NCBI GenBank assembly: GCA_944472135.2
Contig: OX235270.1
Location: forward strand, 121,163,842-121,227,841
Direction of reading: 5' to 3'
Source of the DNA: Trichobilharzia regenti
Lineage: Eukaryota; Platyhelminthes; Trematoda; Strigeidida; Schistosomatidae
DNA: 64,000 nucleotides
In this document: positions 10,995 to 23,266 of the stretch, one piece after another
Numbering within the stretch: the first letter of the stretch is position 1
How the letters are laid out: the number at the start of each line of letters is the position of its first letter
Made by a program: the position numbers and the translations under genes
The notes under the pieces: generated by a model
Database searches by the model: none
What the model saw: the letters and a program-made list of their open reading frames with translations, nothing else
Told to the model about the DNA's origin: nothing

Positions 10995-11993
10995 ATGTCG
11001 TCCATGAAAGAATCCATTATGCAGCAAGTGGCTCCACGTAGTGTAAGAGCGATTTCGAGGGGCAAGTTATCTATAATCGGTGTTGGGGCAGTTGGAATGG
11101 CGATCGCGTATTCTGCGGTTAATATTGCTGGCGAAATGGCACTTATTGATATGCAGAAAAACAAAGTCAAAGGTGAAATTTTGGACTTACAGCATGGCCA
11201 ACAATTTTCCAAAAAGTGTAAAATTGTTGGTGGAACAGATTATAAGTATTCCTCTGACTCAGATATGGTGGTAATTACAGCCGGTGCAAGACAGAGCGAA
11301 GGTGAGTCACGACTTAATTTGGTTCAGCGCAACGTGGAAATTTTCAAATCTATAATTCCTAATGTTGTCAAATACAGTCCGAATAGCGTAATTGTGGTTG
11401 TTTCAAATCCAGTTGATATCTTAACTTACGTTGCACAAAAGTTAAGTGGATTTCCTACTTACAGAGTAATGGGAACTGGAACAATGCTGGATTCTGCAAG
11501 ATTCAGATTCCTCTTAGGACAAAAATTAGGAGTTTCCGTTGATTCAATTAATGGCTACGTAATCGGTGAACATGGTGACTCCAGTGTTCCGGTTTGGAGC
11601 AATGTCAACGTTGGTGGAGTTCGTTTAGCATGTGTGAATCCGGACATTGGAAGTCAAAAGGATCCTGAAAAGTTTGAAGAAGTACATAAGCAAGTTGTTC
11701 GGAGCGCCTATGACATAATACGCCTAAAAGGTTATACTTCTTGGGCCATAGGACTCACTTGCCAGTCACTTTGTAATTCAATACTTTATAATATTCAGGC
11801 AATTTACCCACTCTCGACGTACGTAAAAGGAATCCATGGAATAGAAGAAGATGTTTATCTGAGTCTTCCATGTCTAGTAAATTCGGCTGGTATAAGTCAC
11901 GTAATCCCACAACGACTCAGTTCTGACGAGATCTCCAAGCTTAAAAACAGTGCCACTACTTTGAATAATATTATAGAAGGAATCAAGTGGTAA
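10995..11993 (+). CDS. L-lactate dehydrogenase, copy 1
   Basis: This 332-residue single-exon frame is a complete L-lactate dehydrogenase, which interconverts pyruvate and lactate with NAD(H) in cytosolic glycolysis. The Rossmann motif GVGAVG is at residues 29-34, with the NAD-binding Asp52. The substrate loop GARQSEGESR has Gln100 (the lactate-specifying glutamine, dogfish 102) and catalytic Arg106 (109). Asn138, Asp166, Arg169 (substrate carboxylate, 171), His193 in GEHGDSS (proton donor, 195) and Thr248 are all present. Unusual residues are Ser101, where most animal enzymes have a second Gln, and Met164 in GTGTMLDS, where Asn is usual. The ATG at 10995 was chosen because it gives the family's usual length; the frame stays open upstream to a TTG at 10944 without another ATG. 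Lack of introns could mean a retrogene, but no poly(A) tail is seen after the stop. Confidence 0.95.
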   Translation: MSSMKESIMQQVAPRSVRAISRGKLSIIGVGAVGMAIAYSAVNIAGEMALIDMQKNKVKGEILDLQHGQQFSKKCKIVGGTDYKYSSDSDMVVITAGARQSEGESRLNLVQRNVEIFKSIIPNVVKYSPNSVIVVVSNPVDILTYVAQKLSGFPTYRVMGTGTMLDSARFRFLLGQKLGVSVDSINGYVIGEHGDSSVPVWSNVNVGGVRLACVNPDIGSQKDPEKFEEVHKQVVRSAYDIIRLKGYTSWAIGLTCQSLCNSILYNIQAIYPLSTYVKGIHGIEEDVYLSLPCLVNSAGISHVIPQRLSSDEISKLKNSATTLNNIIEGIKW

Positions 11994-13619
11994 GCTAACC
12001 ACAATGATGGACAGAAAAAGTGCTGGAAATCAAATAATATCATCGATTTGGCTTTCAAGTGCCAAATGTATCTTTGTTTCTTTTCTCATCGACTGGATTA
12101 AATGGATATCCAAAAGTTTTTTGTCTTTTTTATTTTAGCTGATTGGGTGGGAACATTAAAAAGATTGGAGATATTCCTCAAAACTTGTTATAAAATAACT
12201 TTATTTGAAATACTTGCCTTTTTAATATTCAGTAAAACCTCTGATGGGAAAATAACGGCAAAACTGGATATCTCAGGAAAATAATCCCATGATTTTCGCG
12301 TTCCCAAAGTGCGTTTGAAGTCATGTAGTAAATACCTTAAATCAAACGTATATCTGAGCCTGTTAGCATGCGTAATTAGTTTACAAACACAGTTGCACAA
12401 GTGTGGTACACTTCTTACTCTGTTAGCTTAGTTACCCAAATTCAAATAGAAAATAAAATACCAAATCAGCTTAGTTACGGGAAGAATATATTAAAGTTTC
12501 GTCACTTGGGTTTACAAAGATCCAAAAATCCACAATAAACGTAATAGACTCCGGAGGCGCTGCGGGAAGACTGCTCCAGTACTAATTCTCCAATGTTGAC
12601 GTTGCCGGAGGTCGACCAAAGTACGTAGGAAGAACTACGGTGCTCCTGCAAAAATTTGAGATAGAAAGCAGGTGATTAAAATTGATCGACGGCAGTTAAG
12701 ATGGTGGAGAAGACGGAGAGTCGAAGGCAGAACTATATATTTATTCAAAACCAGAGGTAAAAATCAAAGTACAGAGTTTATGGTTAAAACAAAGTGATGT
12801 ACAATATGTTCATTTCTTACATAGTAGTAAAATTTGGATAAGTTTATTTTTGAGGACTCCACAGAAGTCAGTGAGAAGTCACACTTAGAAATATAGGTTA
12901 AGCAAACGATAGATAAGTAAATTTGTTCTTTTAGTAAAACATGTATTAAGACAAACAGGTTTCGTTGCTATACTCCATTATAAGTTGCAACCATACCGTT
13001 ATAAAATTAAAAATATTTTGATACTAATTTAAAATTTGGTTGCTTTTCCAAACAACTGCGTGAATTTCCACTCATTATCCACCTTTAAAAGTGTAAGGTA
13101 AATATTAATGAATAAGCGTTCTCTAAAGTCCATAAAATACAACCAATTTCTTAGCACTTAACAATAAAAGCTTTTTATAAACGCGTTTACGAACAGAAAG
13201 CTACTGTGAGGACAAAAATATTCACCTGGAGCTTCTTCCAATATTGCCACATTATTACCCTTTTAATCATTCTAGGTTTGAAATATCCTGCTTTACTAAC
13301 CTGATTGTTAGTATGATTATTACTTTAGAACTGTGAAGGTTACCTTTTTATTGCTGTAGTGTTAAACCACACTTTGAACGTAACATATTTTTAATACATG
13401 TATGATTAAGAGATTTACTGTTGTTAATGGAAGATAACTTCGTTTTCACAGTCATTCCATGCTATTCGGTAAATCATAATCTTTCCTAGCTAGGACTATC
13501 AGGTCACTGAGCCAAAAAAGGCTTCTCTGGGAGAGTTGGTTAGTTTAAATGCCACCCTGATTCCAGCCTCATTGAGAATACTACGCAGGACTGCTGACGT
13601 TCATTCTTTATACAGCAGT
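11994..13619. other. Downstream of LDH copy 1, no gene seen
   Basis: AT-rich sequence with short frames only. AATAAA-type motifs occur near 12451 and 12534 and could serve as polyadenylation signals. The matching stretch in copy 2 is 24266-25893. Confidence 0.5.
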
Positions 13620-14393
13620 ATATATATATTTCTTCCTGTTTATGCAGGAACATACCAATTGTACAGGCATGGATAAGTTATTATATAAATTACACACAAT
13701 TTAATGTATAATGAATTTACAGTTTGGTTGTTCTTTCTGACATTAGAGTCAGTAGGAACAGTCTGCTATAAAGTCTGTTTGTGTAGCACATAAAGAGATA
13801 TAGAAATATTGTCTTCGCATTAACAAAAAACCCAGACATCAGATGAATGTAATACAGATATCTGGGAAAAATAAAGCTTGAAGTCAATTCTCTTATATAA
13901 CTTTGTTGTGAGCAGCACCCATGGCTTAAATATTATTGATGTATTATGTTGAGATCAGTGATATATTTATTCCATTTTTTCAGCACTCTTATCGTAGTTT
14001 CATAACAGGAAAGAAATTTGATCGTGGATACGAAAACTAAATAAGGTCATGTTGGGTTGTTTTACTGCATCAAATGGTGCCGAGGTCGATTCCAGAATCC
14101 TCCATTTGCTCCATTTGTGTCTGCATGGCGGACTGTATTCGTAAGTTGAGTAAAACGTTGAAAACTGTTTGAAAACCAGTTGCTTCTTCATTTCAGATCA
14201 TGAATACTCATTTACAGCATGTTCGCCAGCGTCTTCAAATGGTAGAATTGGATCGTTCATGGAATTTGAGTGGTTATGAGATAGACGGTTTGGAATTAAT
14301 CCTCATTTCAGTTTAGATGCAGGGTTGTTCGACCTCGACCAGAAGATGAATAGGAGCAGCAAAATACCAGAAAGAGAAAGTACTACAGAAAGT
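13620..14393. other. 774-bp segment present only in copy 1
   Basis: This block is absent from copy 2, where the flanks meet at about 25894. The trinucleotide AGT stands at both edges (13617-13619 and 14391-14393). That fits a microhomology deletion in copy 2, or an insertion in copy 1. It opens with TA repeats. I see no transposase, reverse transcriptase or other gene in it. Confidence 0.85.
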
Positions 14394-15160
14394 GCTACAG
14401 AGGCTTTGAATTCTATTTTTTTCATCACTTTTATTCCTAGTCTTAGTTTTTCTGTGGATCTTCATATGTTTCTGAATAAATTCTAATGGGTAGATATTCA
14501 CTAGTAATATTTCCTCTATTTAATTAATTCCGTTATTTATATCTTCTGGTCTACTAGTTAGGCTCTTGGTTCGATTGTACAGACATTCAACTAAACTCAT
14601 CTTTACAGATTCTAGGTGGGATGAATTAAAGTCTGAGTATTTATTAGTGTGTCGGTTTCCTATAAATTCTATTATCTAATCTACCGTCTCGTTTTCGTCT
14701 TATTGTACAGTCTAGCATAACTAACTCACCCTGTTCGTTTCCTAACTCAGAAATGAACTGGATTCCGTCTACTACTGAGTTTACATATGTGAAAAAATGA
14801 GCGATATGTTCAGATTTCAACACGGTTGATGCATCATCCGCATGTCTCCATCATAGTCTAAAGGCAGGATTAAGCTTTCGAAGAGCTTTATGTTACCAGC
14901 TATTCACGACTACGTCTGCAACTATCGGGGATATTGATGATTCCATTGCCACCTCATTCGTTTGTTTATTTAGTTTATTTTGAAATTTGAATGCAGTGAA
15001 CATTAGGCGTAACTGAACACCTAATATGATTTCATCTGTCCAGAGCTTAGCCATATTTTTGAGTTCAGGATCAATGTTCAGTTCATTCCTAACTGCCTTC
15101 AGAGCTTTACTGATGAGAATATTAGTGTGAAAACTGGTTATGCCGAAACTAATCATTTTA
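14394..15160 (-). pseudogene. Penelope-like reverse transcriptase remnant, copy 1
   Basis: Read on the - strand from 15160, the first block is ISFGITSFHTNILISKALKA, then VAMESSISPIVADV, matching the PLE pattern SFDVxSLFTNIP and AMGSxLSPIxA. After a frame change the catalytic region reads RHADDASTVLK, where active elements have YVDD. LGNEQGELVMLDCTIRRKRDG and YRKPTH follow at about 14660-14740. A C-terminal piece (YPLEFIQKHMKIHRK) ends near the edge of the copy-specific segment. Several stops make this a relic. Confidence 0.8.
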
Positions 15161-18100
15161 TGATATTTTTTAGATATATTCTAGGTTCTGTTTCATTCTG
15201 TAGGCATGAGTTAGCCCAGAATGTGAGTTATCTGTAATGAGGAAAACAATTCATGATATACATCATCCAAATAAATTTCTCAATCAGCTGCTCTTCCCAT
15301 TTAAAAATCCTGTTTCGCACTTGGTATGCTTTTACTCATTTGGATTTCAGCAAATTCAAGCGACTAGACTAAAATGGACGAAATAGTGTTTTCTGAGTGA
15401 ATCAACTAGAAACAAAGAAGGAAATATCATCAAAGTATGCAAAGATTGACCAAAACAGGACTAAAAATAGATGTGTGTTGTTTCAGTTGTCTAACAGAAG
15501 GACTAGAAAAAATGAGGTATAATACCCTTTAGTACGTGAAATTTAATGTATTGTTTACATTCACTCTGAATATAATGGTCTGTATTTTAGGATAAAATCA
15601 ACACTGAAAAGAAAATAAATATTCGAACGTGCATCCAATCTCATTTTTGTTTTGTAAACACCAATTACAATCGTCTGTGTACTTGATAAACAGTTTAACG
15701 TGAAATATCTTAACCGATGTTTTCGATGCGCTTGTTCACAGCTAAGCAAACACAGATTTTCATAAATGTAAGAACAAAAGAAAGGGAATAAGTTTTGACC
15801 CATTACAGTATCCGGTCGATAAAGTCATTAAATATGATAAGATATAACGTGTTACATCTATTTTTAGTGTCTACGGGCATTTTGGAAATGCATATCCTCG
15901 AAGCTAGCAAGTTTGGAAAGCCCCGTTTATTACTGAGTTTCTAAGCAACGTTAAATTTCACTGGAAAGATTAATGATGACAGAAACAAAAGTAATAATGC
16001 AACGGCTGAACACAAGAGTGGTTGGCATTGGGATGTTTATTTGCAGGTCGGTACACACTTACAGGGAAATTGTGCATACTACGAGTTAAAATCTTCATTT
16101 GTACAAATCTACTATGTTAATCGACTTCTATCCTTCGTGTTGTGTTTCTCTGTCTTCTTTACATATCTCCCATGTTTCGCTACAATGCTGGTGGATTCCC
16201 TATCTTTGACTTCAAGTCTATCTCTCCGCTATTAGGGATTTTTATACAGATGAACATCTCTTTATATGCTACTGGTAAATCTTGTCAGTAGGAAAGTGAA
16301 AAGAATACCGAAGAGAAAAACGAATTTTTGACCTAATAATTGTAATAATAAATTATCATAAGACCCTAGTATTAAAGAGATATGGGTTTTATGACTGGGA
16401 GTTTCAAAACAAGATGGTGATATAAAAATGTTTGTTGTATCACAACGAAAATGTTTTACACAAATCGACGAGGCCATGTGACCACTGAAAGTTAAGAAGA
16501 GCCGGACACATTTTGTTTTCTGTTTTACCAGTGTAAGTGAAATATCCTGCGACCGAAACGGAGGTCAATGTAGCCGGGTTAAAAGCCGGTAGAAATACCA
16601 CTCAACTGCTGGATGGGATTCACTAAAGGACGAGTTCGATCTTCTACAAAATGATTGAAAATCTTTCACTCTTTCTACTGTTAATTCAAATTTTCCATAG
16701 TTTTGCTAATCTGTGATCCAATAATATATATATATATATCAACACCAAAGAATCTAAAATTAAACAGGTACCTAAAATCACTGGAATACCATTCATTGCC
16801 TAAAGTTGTGATTGTATGCGTTTTAGGCTTTTCATTGTGTGTGTGTGTCAACAATAACCTTATGTATGCTCGATATCGTCTGGTTTACTGGCTAAACCTA
16901 AAAGATAATCAGGAGTGCCACCAAAATATCCAGTATCATATCTTCTTGGCCTAGTGGAAACAAACCTAACAGAAATAATTCCCCTCTCAAATCATTTACT
17001 ATATTATTGTATTCACGGGCATTTCACCTGAATAACAAAATAAAACTTTCTAATGCACTGTCACCAGAAGCAAGTATGAAATCATCTTGTGTAGTGATTA
17101 CTAATATTCTGATTTCTGTCTGACCATTTCTATCAAAAACGTTATTCATAAAATTTGTGCTCATAAGACCTTTATTTCCACACCTAGCTTCGTTTCCCTT
17201 GAAGGGATACCTCGGTCAACATTCAAGTATATGAGTGGAAACCCCACGTTATCCAGACACGCATAAAGTAGAAAATCTTCTGAACGTTTCACGTAACGAC
17301 TTGAGAATGATTAACGGGCATTTCTGATCTCCTAAACACCTTGGGAGGTTATTGGCTACTGAAATCTCTTCTCCTCCAAACTAAGCAGAATATAACACAA
17401 GCACGACCTCTCGTCACCCATGAAACAATAGTTTTGAAGCACGGAAGTGTGCTTTTTCGTCCAATATGGATGAGGAAATGGTTGCTCAAGTTGTTGGACA
17501 TGAAGTGGTTCCATTTATTTTCCAACTCTCGTAGAAATAACACATGCGTAATGTAGAAGTCAAAGATGATGTTTTCACAGAAATGGGACAGTTAGGTGAC
17601 AAAATCATAAAGCTTTACGACCTGAGGTGACTTAGAAATTTTTAACATATGCTGCACACACTCCATATCGAACCATGTGATGCAAACACCACAAGGCTAT
17701 TCTTTAGCCTCTTCTTTCACATCCATTATTAGCTGTATTTTGTTGAAATTATTATTTGGATTTCCCGTTGATTAGTTGTTTTCAACTGAAATGTTTAGTA
17801 TCCATAGACACACTGACTCCTAACACGTTTACTTCAACCGTGACTTAAAGATAACATGGTTCAAATGTCTAACTAGTTTTACCTAGTAGAAACAATCACA
17901 CTTCATTAATAGTTTTAAAGGATGATTGTTGCCATAATGCACGATTCTGTTAATTAATGATTTTGGGGCACATTAGTCAATTTATCAAGTCATATTTCTT
18001 CTTTTATTATGTTCATGATATGGAACTCACTAGCCAGATTCTGTTGTAAAACTATTTACAGTCAAAATGTTCTATTTAAACAGAAAATATAATGTTTTCG

Positions 18101-19038
18101 TCTTTCTAATAGTATGCCACAGGCATTTCGGATATGTCACAATAAGTGGTAAACACACTTGAAATTTACCATTTGAACCAGTGAGATTATTTCAGTCAGA
18201 TTTATTAGAATAGGCTAGTAAAAACGACTCAATGAAGTCGGAAGAGCAGACATTATTTAAAATGCAATTTTCAGATATATTCAGTAATGTATTTTCACAC
18301 ACAATGAACAGTTTGAAAGTAAATACTGTGACTTAATATAAGACTATAGAAAATCATCGTGTACAAGGAGTACAAAAACGGAAAGAATACACATGATGGA
18401 TTTAACCAATAGACGTTACCAACTACTACCAAAATCTGATAAATAGCAATCAACTTGAAGTGCAATAACAGTCGATAAGACCGGTTGAATAAATTACTAA
18501 TATAAGACAGAAAGATCATCTAATCTTGTTGTTATTGATCGGTAGATTTATAATCTCATCTAATTATTTCAGTAGTTTCCAGTTGGGAATTACATCAGCG
18601 GGGACAACAGTACAGTGAAAGATTGCTTCCAAAAATTTGTCACATCTTCATCAGTCCACACTTGTTGCTTCATGCGTAACTAATCCGGAAAAAGCACATG
18701 AAGGACCAAGACTATGTAATAAACACACCAGAAAGTAATTAATGTCATAAGAAATTACGACTAAAAGAAATATAGAAAGATTACTTTGCTTTTCATCACA
18801 GGACTTGTTTATGTCTCTATTTCGATCATCATAGCAGCCGTTTAGTTTTTATAACAGATTAATAGTTCGATAAACAATACTCGTTATCTGTTCGGTATAT
18901 AATTCAGAGCTGATTTCACTAACACAATGTATAAAAATAGAACAGGATATATAATCTCATATCTGAATGACTATCAGTTGCTCATACTTACATCTAAGTG
19001 GTCACATAACTTTCAGTGGAAATATAGTTTAGTTGTAT
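15161..19038. other. Long stretch without a recognised gene, copy 1
   Basis: No frame here looks coding on either strand. A TA microsatellite lies at about 16723-16739, 8 bp shorter than its partner near 28225. Part of this stretch (about 17580-17960) recurs a third time at 31914-32845. Confidence 0.6.
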
Positions 19039-19256
19039 ACAGGATTTCATCATGAGCCGACATCGGTTAGAGAACCATTCGAAAATCTGGGAGTACTGGA
19101 CAGCTAGTTCGTCGTAGTTTCTGACTTTTCAACACTAAACAACAGCCTCGGCTGGAAGCCAGAATTCTCAGATTTTCCTATGGTTCTCTAACCTATGTGA
19201 GCTCATGATGAAATCCTCTAACTAATCAGTCAAACCCAAAGAAACCAATAATGGAA
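19039..19256. mobile_element. Foldback SINE-like retroposon with 15-bp target duplication, copy 1
   Basis: A 218-bp insert is flanked by the perfect 15-bp direct repeat ATAGTTTAGTTGTAT at 19024-19038 and 19257-19271, as left by LINE-type retroposition. Within it, about 55 bases from 19041 are mirrored by the stretch ending at 19217, forming a long imperfect hairpin. The left arm and its neighbour (GTTAGAGAACCATT ... GGGAGTACTGGACAGCT) are also found in each unit of the tRNA-headed array at 38-39.5 kb. No pol III box was recognised in this copy. Confidence 0.85.
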
Positions 19257-19271
19257 TAGTTTAGTTGTATT

Positions 19272-20259
19272 TAGTCTATGCATACTTGTTTATTATAATA
19301 TGTTTCTCATTTATTGAAGAACTGTGTTGTTTACATAAACGCTACTGTGTTATTTATTTTTGTTTGCCTCAAACTCGGATAAACTGTGTAAACACTTTTC
19401 ATTTGAGGTTCAGTATTATTCAGGCTTTTAAAAAAAACATAATCCCTTAATAATTTGTTCCTGTTTTGTATCCTTACTAGAAAACGCTATTACTTTGTGT
19501 GGTTGTTTTCTATTAAAAGTTCTCTTTCTCAGATATTATGCCATATGCTCAATAATGTACTCAGTGTCATAGCATTTATTTAATGATGTCTTTTCATTGT
19601 ATTCATTAGGTTAATAAATGTTCGGATGCACTTTGCTATAAACATCGCTATCATTGTCAATCGCTTTCATATCATCTGATAAAGTAGGTCAATAAACTGC
19701 GAATAAGGGAAAATGTAGTGAATGAAGAATTAATCATGCTATATAGAAATAATATGAAGTCTAATTCAGTGTACTAGCCAGATGCACAGTAATATATTTT
19801 CCATTTGTTGTAAATACACAATGAAACGAATGGTGAAGAATAGTTCTAATGAGTATTCAATCTCCCTAGAATTCGGCATTATTCACAATAGTGTGTTTTT
19901 GAAAAACAGCGGGTCAGACATCCAATCATGTCTCAATATCCTTCGCATAATATTTAGGCATACAGATGCGACAGTCGTGGGATTACAGTGTCTCTACAAC
20001 AGAGGATGCTATGGTCATTCACGCATAGTTAAGCATTAATGAATGCAGATAGGGACTATGTCTTCTTCGTGATTTTCAAGACCTTGTTTATCTGTTGAAT
20101 GATGAATGACCTCCCGTGTGTTTGCTTAGATTTTGCCCCTTCACTCGCCCACTACCATGCCTTCAGAAATAAACATCCCAAATTTACATACCACTTCTAT
20201 GTGAATACGCCTTATCAGTGATTAATTTGTGCAATTATTTTGATGGTGCAATCAGTTAC
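19272..20259. other. End of duplication unit, copy 1; no gene seen
   Basis: It contains an 85-residue frame at 19782-20039. Its counterpart at 31289-31546 differs at four residues out of 85, so I see no sign of protein-level constraint. Confidence 0.5.
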
Positions 20260-20270
20260 CTTGGATTGTA
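20260..20270. other. 11-bp filler at duplication junction
   Basis: Between the end of copy 1 (ATCAGTTAC, ending 20259) and the start of the CR1-derived sequence (20271) lies CTTGGATTGTA. Its first eight bases, CTTGGATT, recur about 20 bp further on in the same CR1 sequence (also at 8021-8028), so it looks like a copied local filler. Confidence 0.8.
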
Positions 20271-21518
20271 ACCAAGTCAAGCAATAAATACCTTGGATTA
20301 ATTCTTTCCTCTGACTATTCATGGTCATCACACATCGTATCTATCTCTAAGAAAATGTTTCGTCTTACCTTCTACATTAAAAAGTTAAGACAATCAGGTA
20401 TCAACCAAACTTTAGTTTTGCAAACTTTAAACTTCTGTATTTTACCTATTGTACTCTATTGCTCTCCATTAATCTTTCCTGGGCTTCTCAAAAAGATTAT
20501 ATCATATTACGAAGAGCATTAAATGCTGTGAGTAGGGCTTGTGGTCTGACACTGCATGAGCTCAATAACACTATAGTCGAGAGGCATAAAATTCCTCTAC
20601 AAAATGGGCAAAGGCTATGCTTTCAGACCCTCTGCAACCCATTTATACACACATATCTCATTGTATCTCATCAGGTAGGAACAGAAGTCAATAGAAAAAG
20701 TTATATACACGTATCACTAAGTATATAAAATTCTAAAATAACATATTAATCCCATACTTTATGTGACGAAGACTGTGAGCCACGTCTCATAGATCGTCAA
20801 TGTCCAGCCCTTGCTACGCTCGGGCTCGCGCTGTTCCTTGAAGTTTCTCAGAAACGCTTAGTAATAACGGACGCAAAACCAAAACACCGATTGTTTACTC
20901 GAGAATTCTTTATTGTAACACCAATATATAGCCAACTTTAAAATTAAGCTTTAACTAAGGTCTATGAACAAATATTACAATAATAAATCACAGTAATACT
21001 TCTGACAGTTTTGGCCTGACTTCTTTCTAAACAGCGACCGATGAGACGATGACTGGTGTATCGATGTCTCCGCGAAAATATAGGGAAGCTGGGTTTGAGC
21101 AAGCAACCATGAATTGATCGTTCAATCTTCAACTACGTTGACAAAGACTGTTTTATACGTGAAAATTTTAGGATACTATATAATTAGCACAGTGAATCGA
21201 CTCTTGCATCGTTCATTCGTTCATTATTTTATGCTGTCACTTTTTCTATCGTCTAATTATTACTGTGCTATTTTATTTTAGTTGGTATTACTATTATTAG
21301 TACAATTTTGTACTTTATGCATATTTTTCTCCGTATGGCATACATTATTTTGCTATGTAGCTGCTATAACAGTCGTTTTTATTACTATAATATAATATGT
21401 ATTTTTAAATTTTTTGTCGTTTTTGAGTAAATTAAATGCGATATTGTACTGAATGCTGAAAATTCCTTGCTGTATCATTAGTACTGTTTTTGAAATAAAG
21501 CAAATAAATTATTATTAG
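20271..21518 (+). mobile_element. 3' end of CR1-like element, copy 2
   Basis: This is the duplicated end of the element at 5880-9246. It begins in the KYLGLILSSD region of reverse transcriptase, so nothing upstream of that is present. The first 164 bp are clearly diverged from 8000-8162; the rest is identical by eye. It is interrupted by the duplicated solo LTR. Confidence 0.9.
20774..21143 (-). mobile_element. Solo BEL/Pao-type LTR, copy 2
   Basis: Identical in position and target duplication (AAGAC at 20769-20773 and 21144-21148) to the LTR at 8502-8871. The LTR therefore inserted before the duplication, or was spread by it. Confidence 0.93.
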
Positions 21519-22119
21519 CAGAGAATTTCTAAGGAGTGTAGCAAAAGCATGGTGCTGACAGAGTACCGTCAACTGATATGCACACGATTGAAATGTGTGT
21601 ATTTGTCCTTGTGCGGTTGTTTCGGCCTACATTTGCCGGTCGAATTTAACTCTTTAGGACTTAAAAAGTCACCGAAGGTACACATTTGAGAATTAGTGAC
21701 ATTTGCAAGTCGGTCTCGTTTCGCAAGAGGCAGGGATGGGTGTGTTTGTTTCTCCTGAAACCAATAACTTCCCTGGCACTTATAATTCACCCACCAAACA
21801 CCTGGTTTTTTGTTAATGCGAGGACAATACTTCTGTATTTCCTGATGTGTTGCACCCACTGGCAATCTAGCAGATTTTTCCAACTGTGCACAGAAATGAT
21901 TGTATATAAGTGAAAAGGTCGTTTTATACTACTGGGATTAACACTTATCAAGTGTATGTATAATCTCCAGCGAACATGTTAAGCATATCTTGCTACCGCC
22001 TGTAAATTGTGACTGAATTATGTGGTTCTATTTCTGTAAAAATTTGATGATGCCTGTAAACTGCCGTCCATCATGTACTGTACTATGAGAATAAATTTAT
22101 TTATTCATTTATTTATATA
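21519..22119 (+). repeat. Probable retroelement 3' end, copy 2
   Basis: Duplicate of 9247-9847, with the same ATGAGAATAAA and ATTT-repeat ending. Confidence 0.45.
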
Positions 22120-23222
22120 GATTGTGGGGGCGAATTTCTCGAAAAGTTATAATCCCTTTATTGCGGCATACAGTGAGAATCATGGTAGACTGATGACTTT
22201 CGATGTTTCTGAGTAAAGAGAGAAAGTTTACACTTACTATCTCAAAAACAGTGATTAGTTGTATTGCAATACTTTTGAAGCAGTTTACCAACCAACATGA
22301 TTCTGCTTCTTAGGTTTAAGGGAAATTTGGGTTTGAGGATTTCAAACATTTTAAATATTCGCTAGAGTAACCGACCGATTTTTCGAAAGGTTGTTGCTCT
22401 AAGACGTGTTGAATGCAATATGACGATGAAGGACTTTCTGGTATTTTGAGGTTTGCGCACAAGACCGTGGATCGAGCTTAATTCTATCAGTTAGCATTGC
22501 TTGTTGGGAGAGGCGATACCTCGTTATGCATGACACATGCTTTGATTCAGTTCCAGTATGCTTCGTTTATCCTTTTGTGTGGATTAAATCGCATTAATTC
22601 CGGTATCTAACTGCGCATGAACTAAAAAGTTCACCTGTTGCCGATTATTTCAAATTATTTCAAATGAACGACAACTTCTAGTTTTGGTTTATGCAAGTCT
22701 TGTTGTCACCTATTAGCAACGTCGTGATAAAAATTTAGTGACATAGATTCTGATCTGCACTAAGGTGGGTGTTTATCCCATTGCTGGCAAAAGTAAGAAG
22801 AAGGAATAATATGTTTCATCAGTGTCCGTGCAAAGAGATGAATTCTGCAAGTTAATGTGATGGCTATTCACTTAATGCATTCAAACAAGCTACAGTAGCC
22901 AAAAGGGTAGATACTTTAGATTGAAGTCCGTGAAAAAGTTAGAATTTGTTCACGACTCTGAGAAGCCGTAACCAGGGAAGAAACAGTTTTTCATAAGGTC
23001 ATCAGTAATTTACTGGATTGTATAAATGATTTACAAGGACTTTTGGAAAATAACTGAGAGTGCATGTACAGAGATTTTTATTTTGAAAATACACTGCTTT
23101 TTGTTAAATCCCACTTAATGAACTATGTAACGTTAGCAAAAAAGTTGATTAGTTTTAGCTGAGCCTGAATTGTTTGAATCATCTATTTCACTGAACTTTT
23201 GGAGTACAATTTCGGTTGGCAG
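22120..23222. other. Upstream region of LDH copy 2, no gene seen
   Basis: Duplicate of 9848-10950. It carries the only substitution I noticed in this half of the unit, at about 22552. Confidence 0.5.
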
Positions 23223-23230
23223 TATATAAA
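23223..23230 (+). promoter_or_regulatory. TATA-like box before LDH copy 2
   Basis: Same TATATAAA as at 10951, with the same 37-bp spacing to the ATG at 23267. Confidence 0.3.
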
Positions 23231-23266
23231 GTCGTAGTTGTGGGTTACTTTGGTATTACTTCCAAA

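Larger units (their letters stand above)
8000..20259 (+). repeat. Tandem segmental duplication, copy 1
   Basis: From 8000 to 20259 the sequence repeats at 20271-31766. From 8163 to about 13470 I found a single difference (a C at about 10280, T at 22552). The first 163 bp (8000-8162) differ at about a dozen positions. The half beyond 13470 has scattered substitutions, a 774-bp length difference, an 8-bp TA-repeat difference and 1- to 2-bp indels. The unit holds the CR1 end, solo LTR, LDH gene, PLE remnant and foldback SINE. Confidence 0.97.

Noticed and set aside
16723..16739. Functional meaning of the TA repeat
   Set aside because: An ordinary microsatellite; the 8-bp length difference between copies is expected slippage.
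19782..20039. 85-residue gene conserved at 31289-31546
   Set aside because: Four of 85 residues differ in otherwise near-identical DNA, so there is no sign of selection on the protein.
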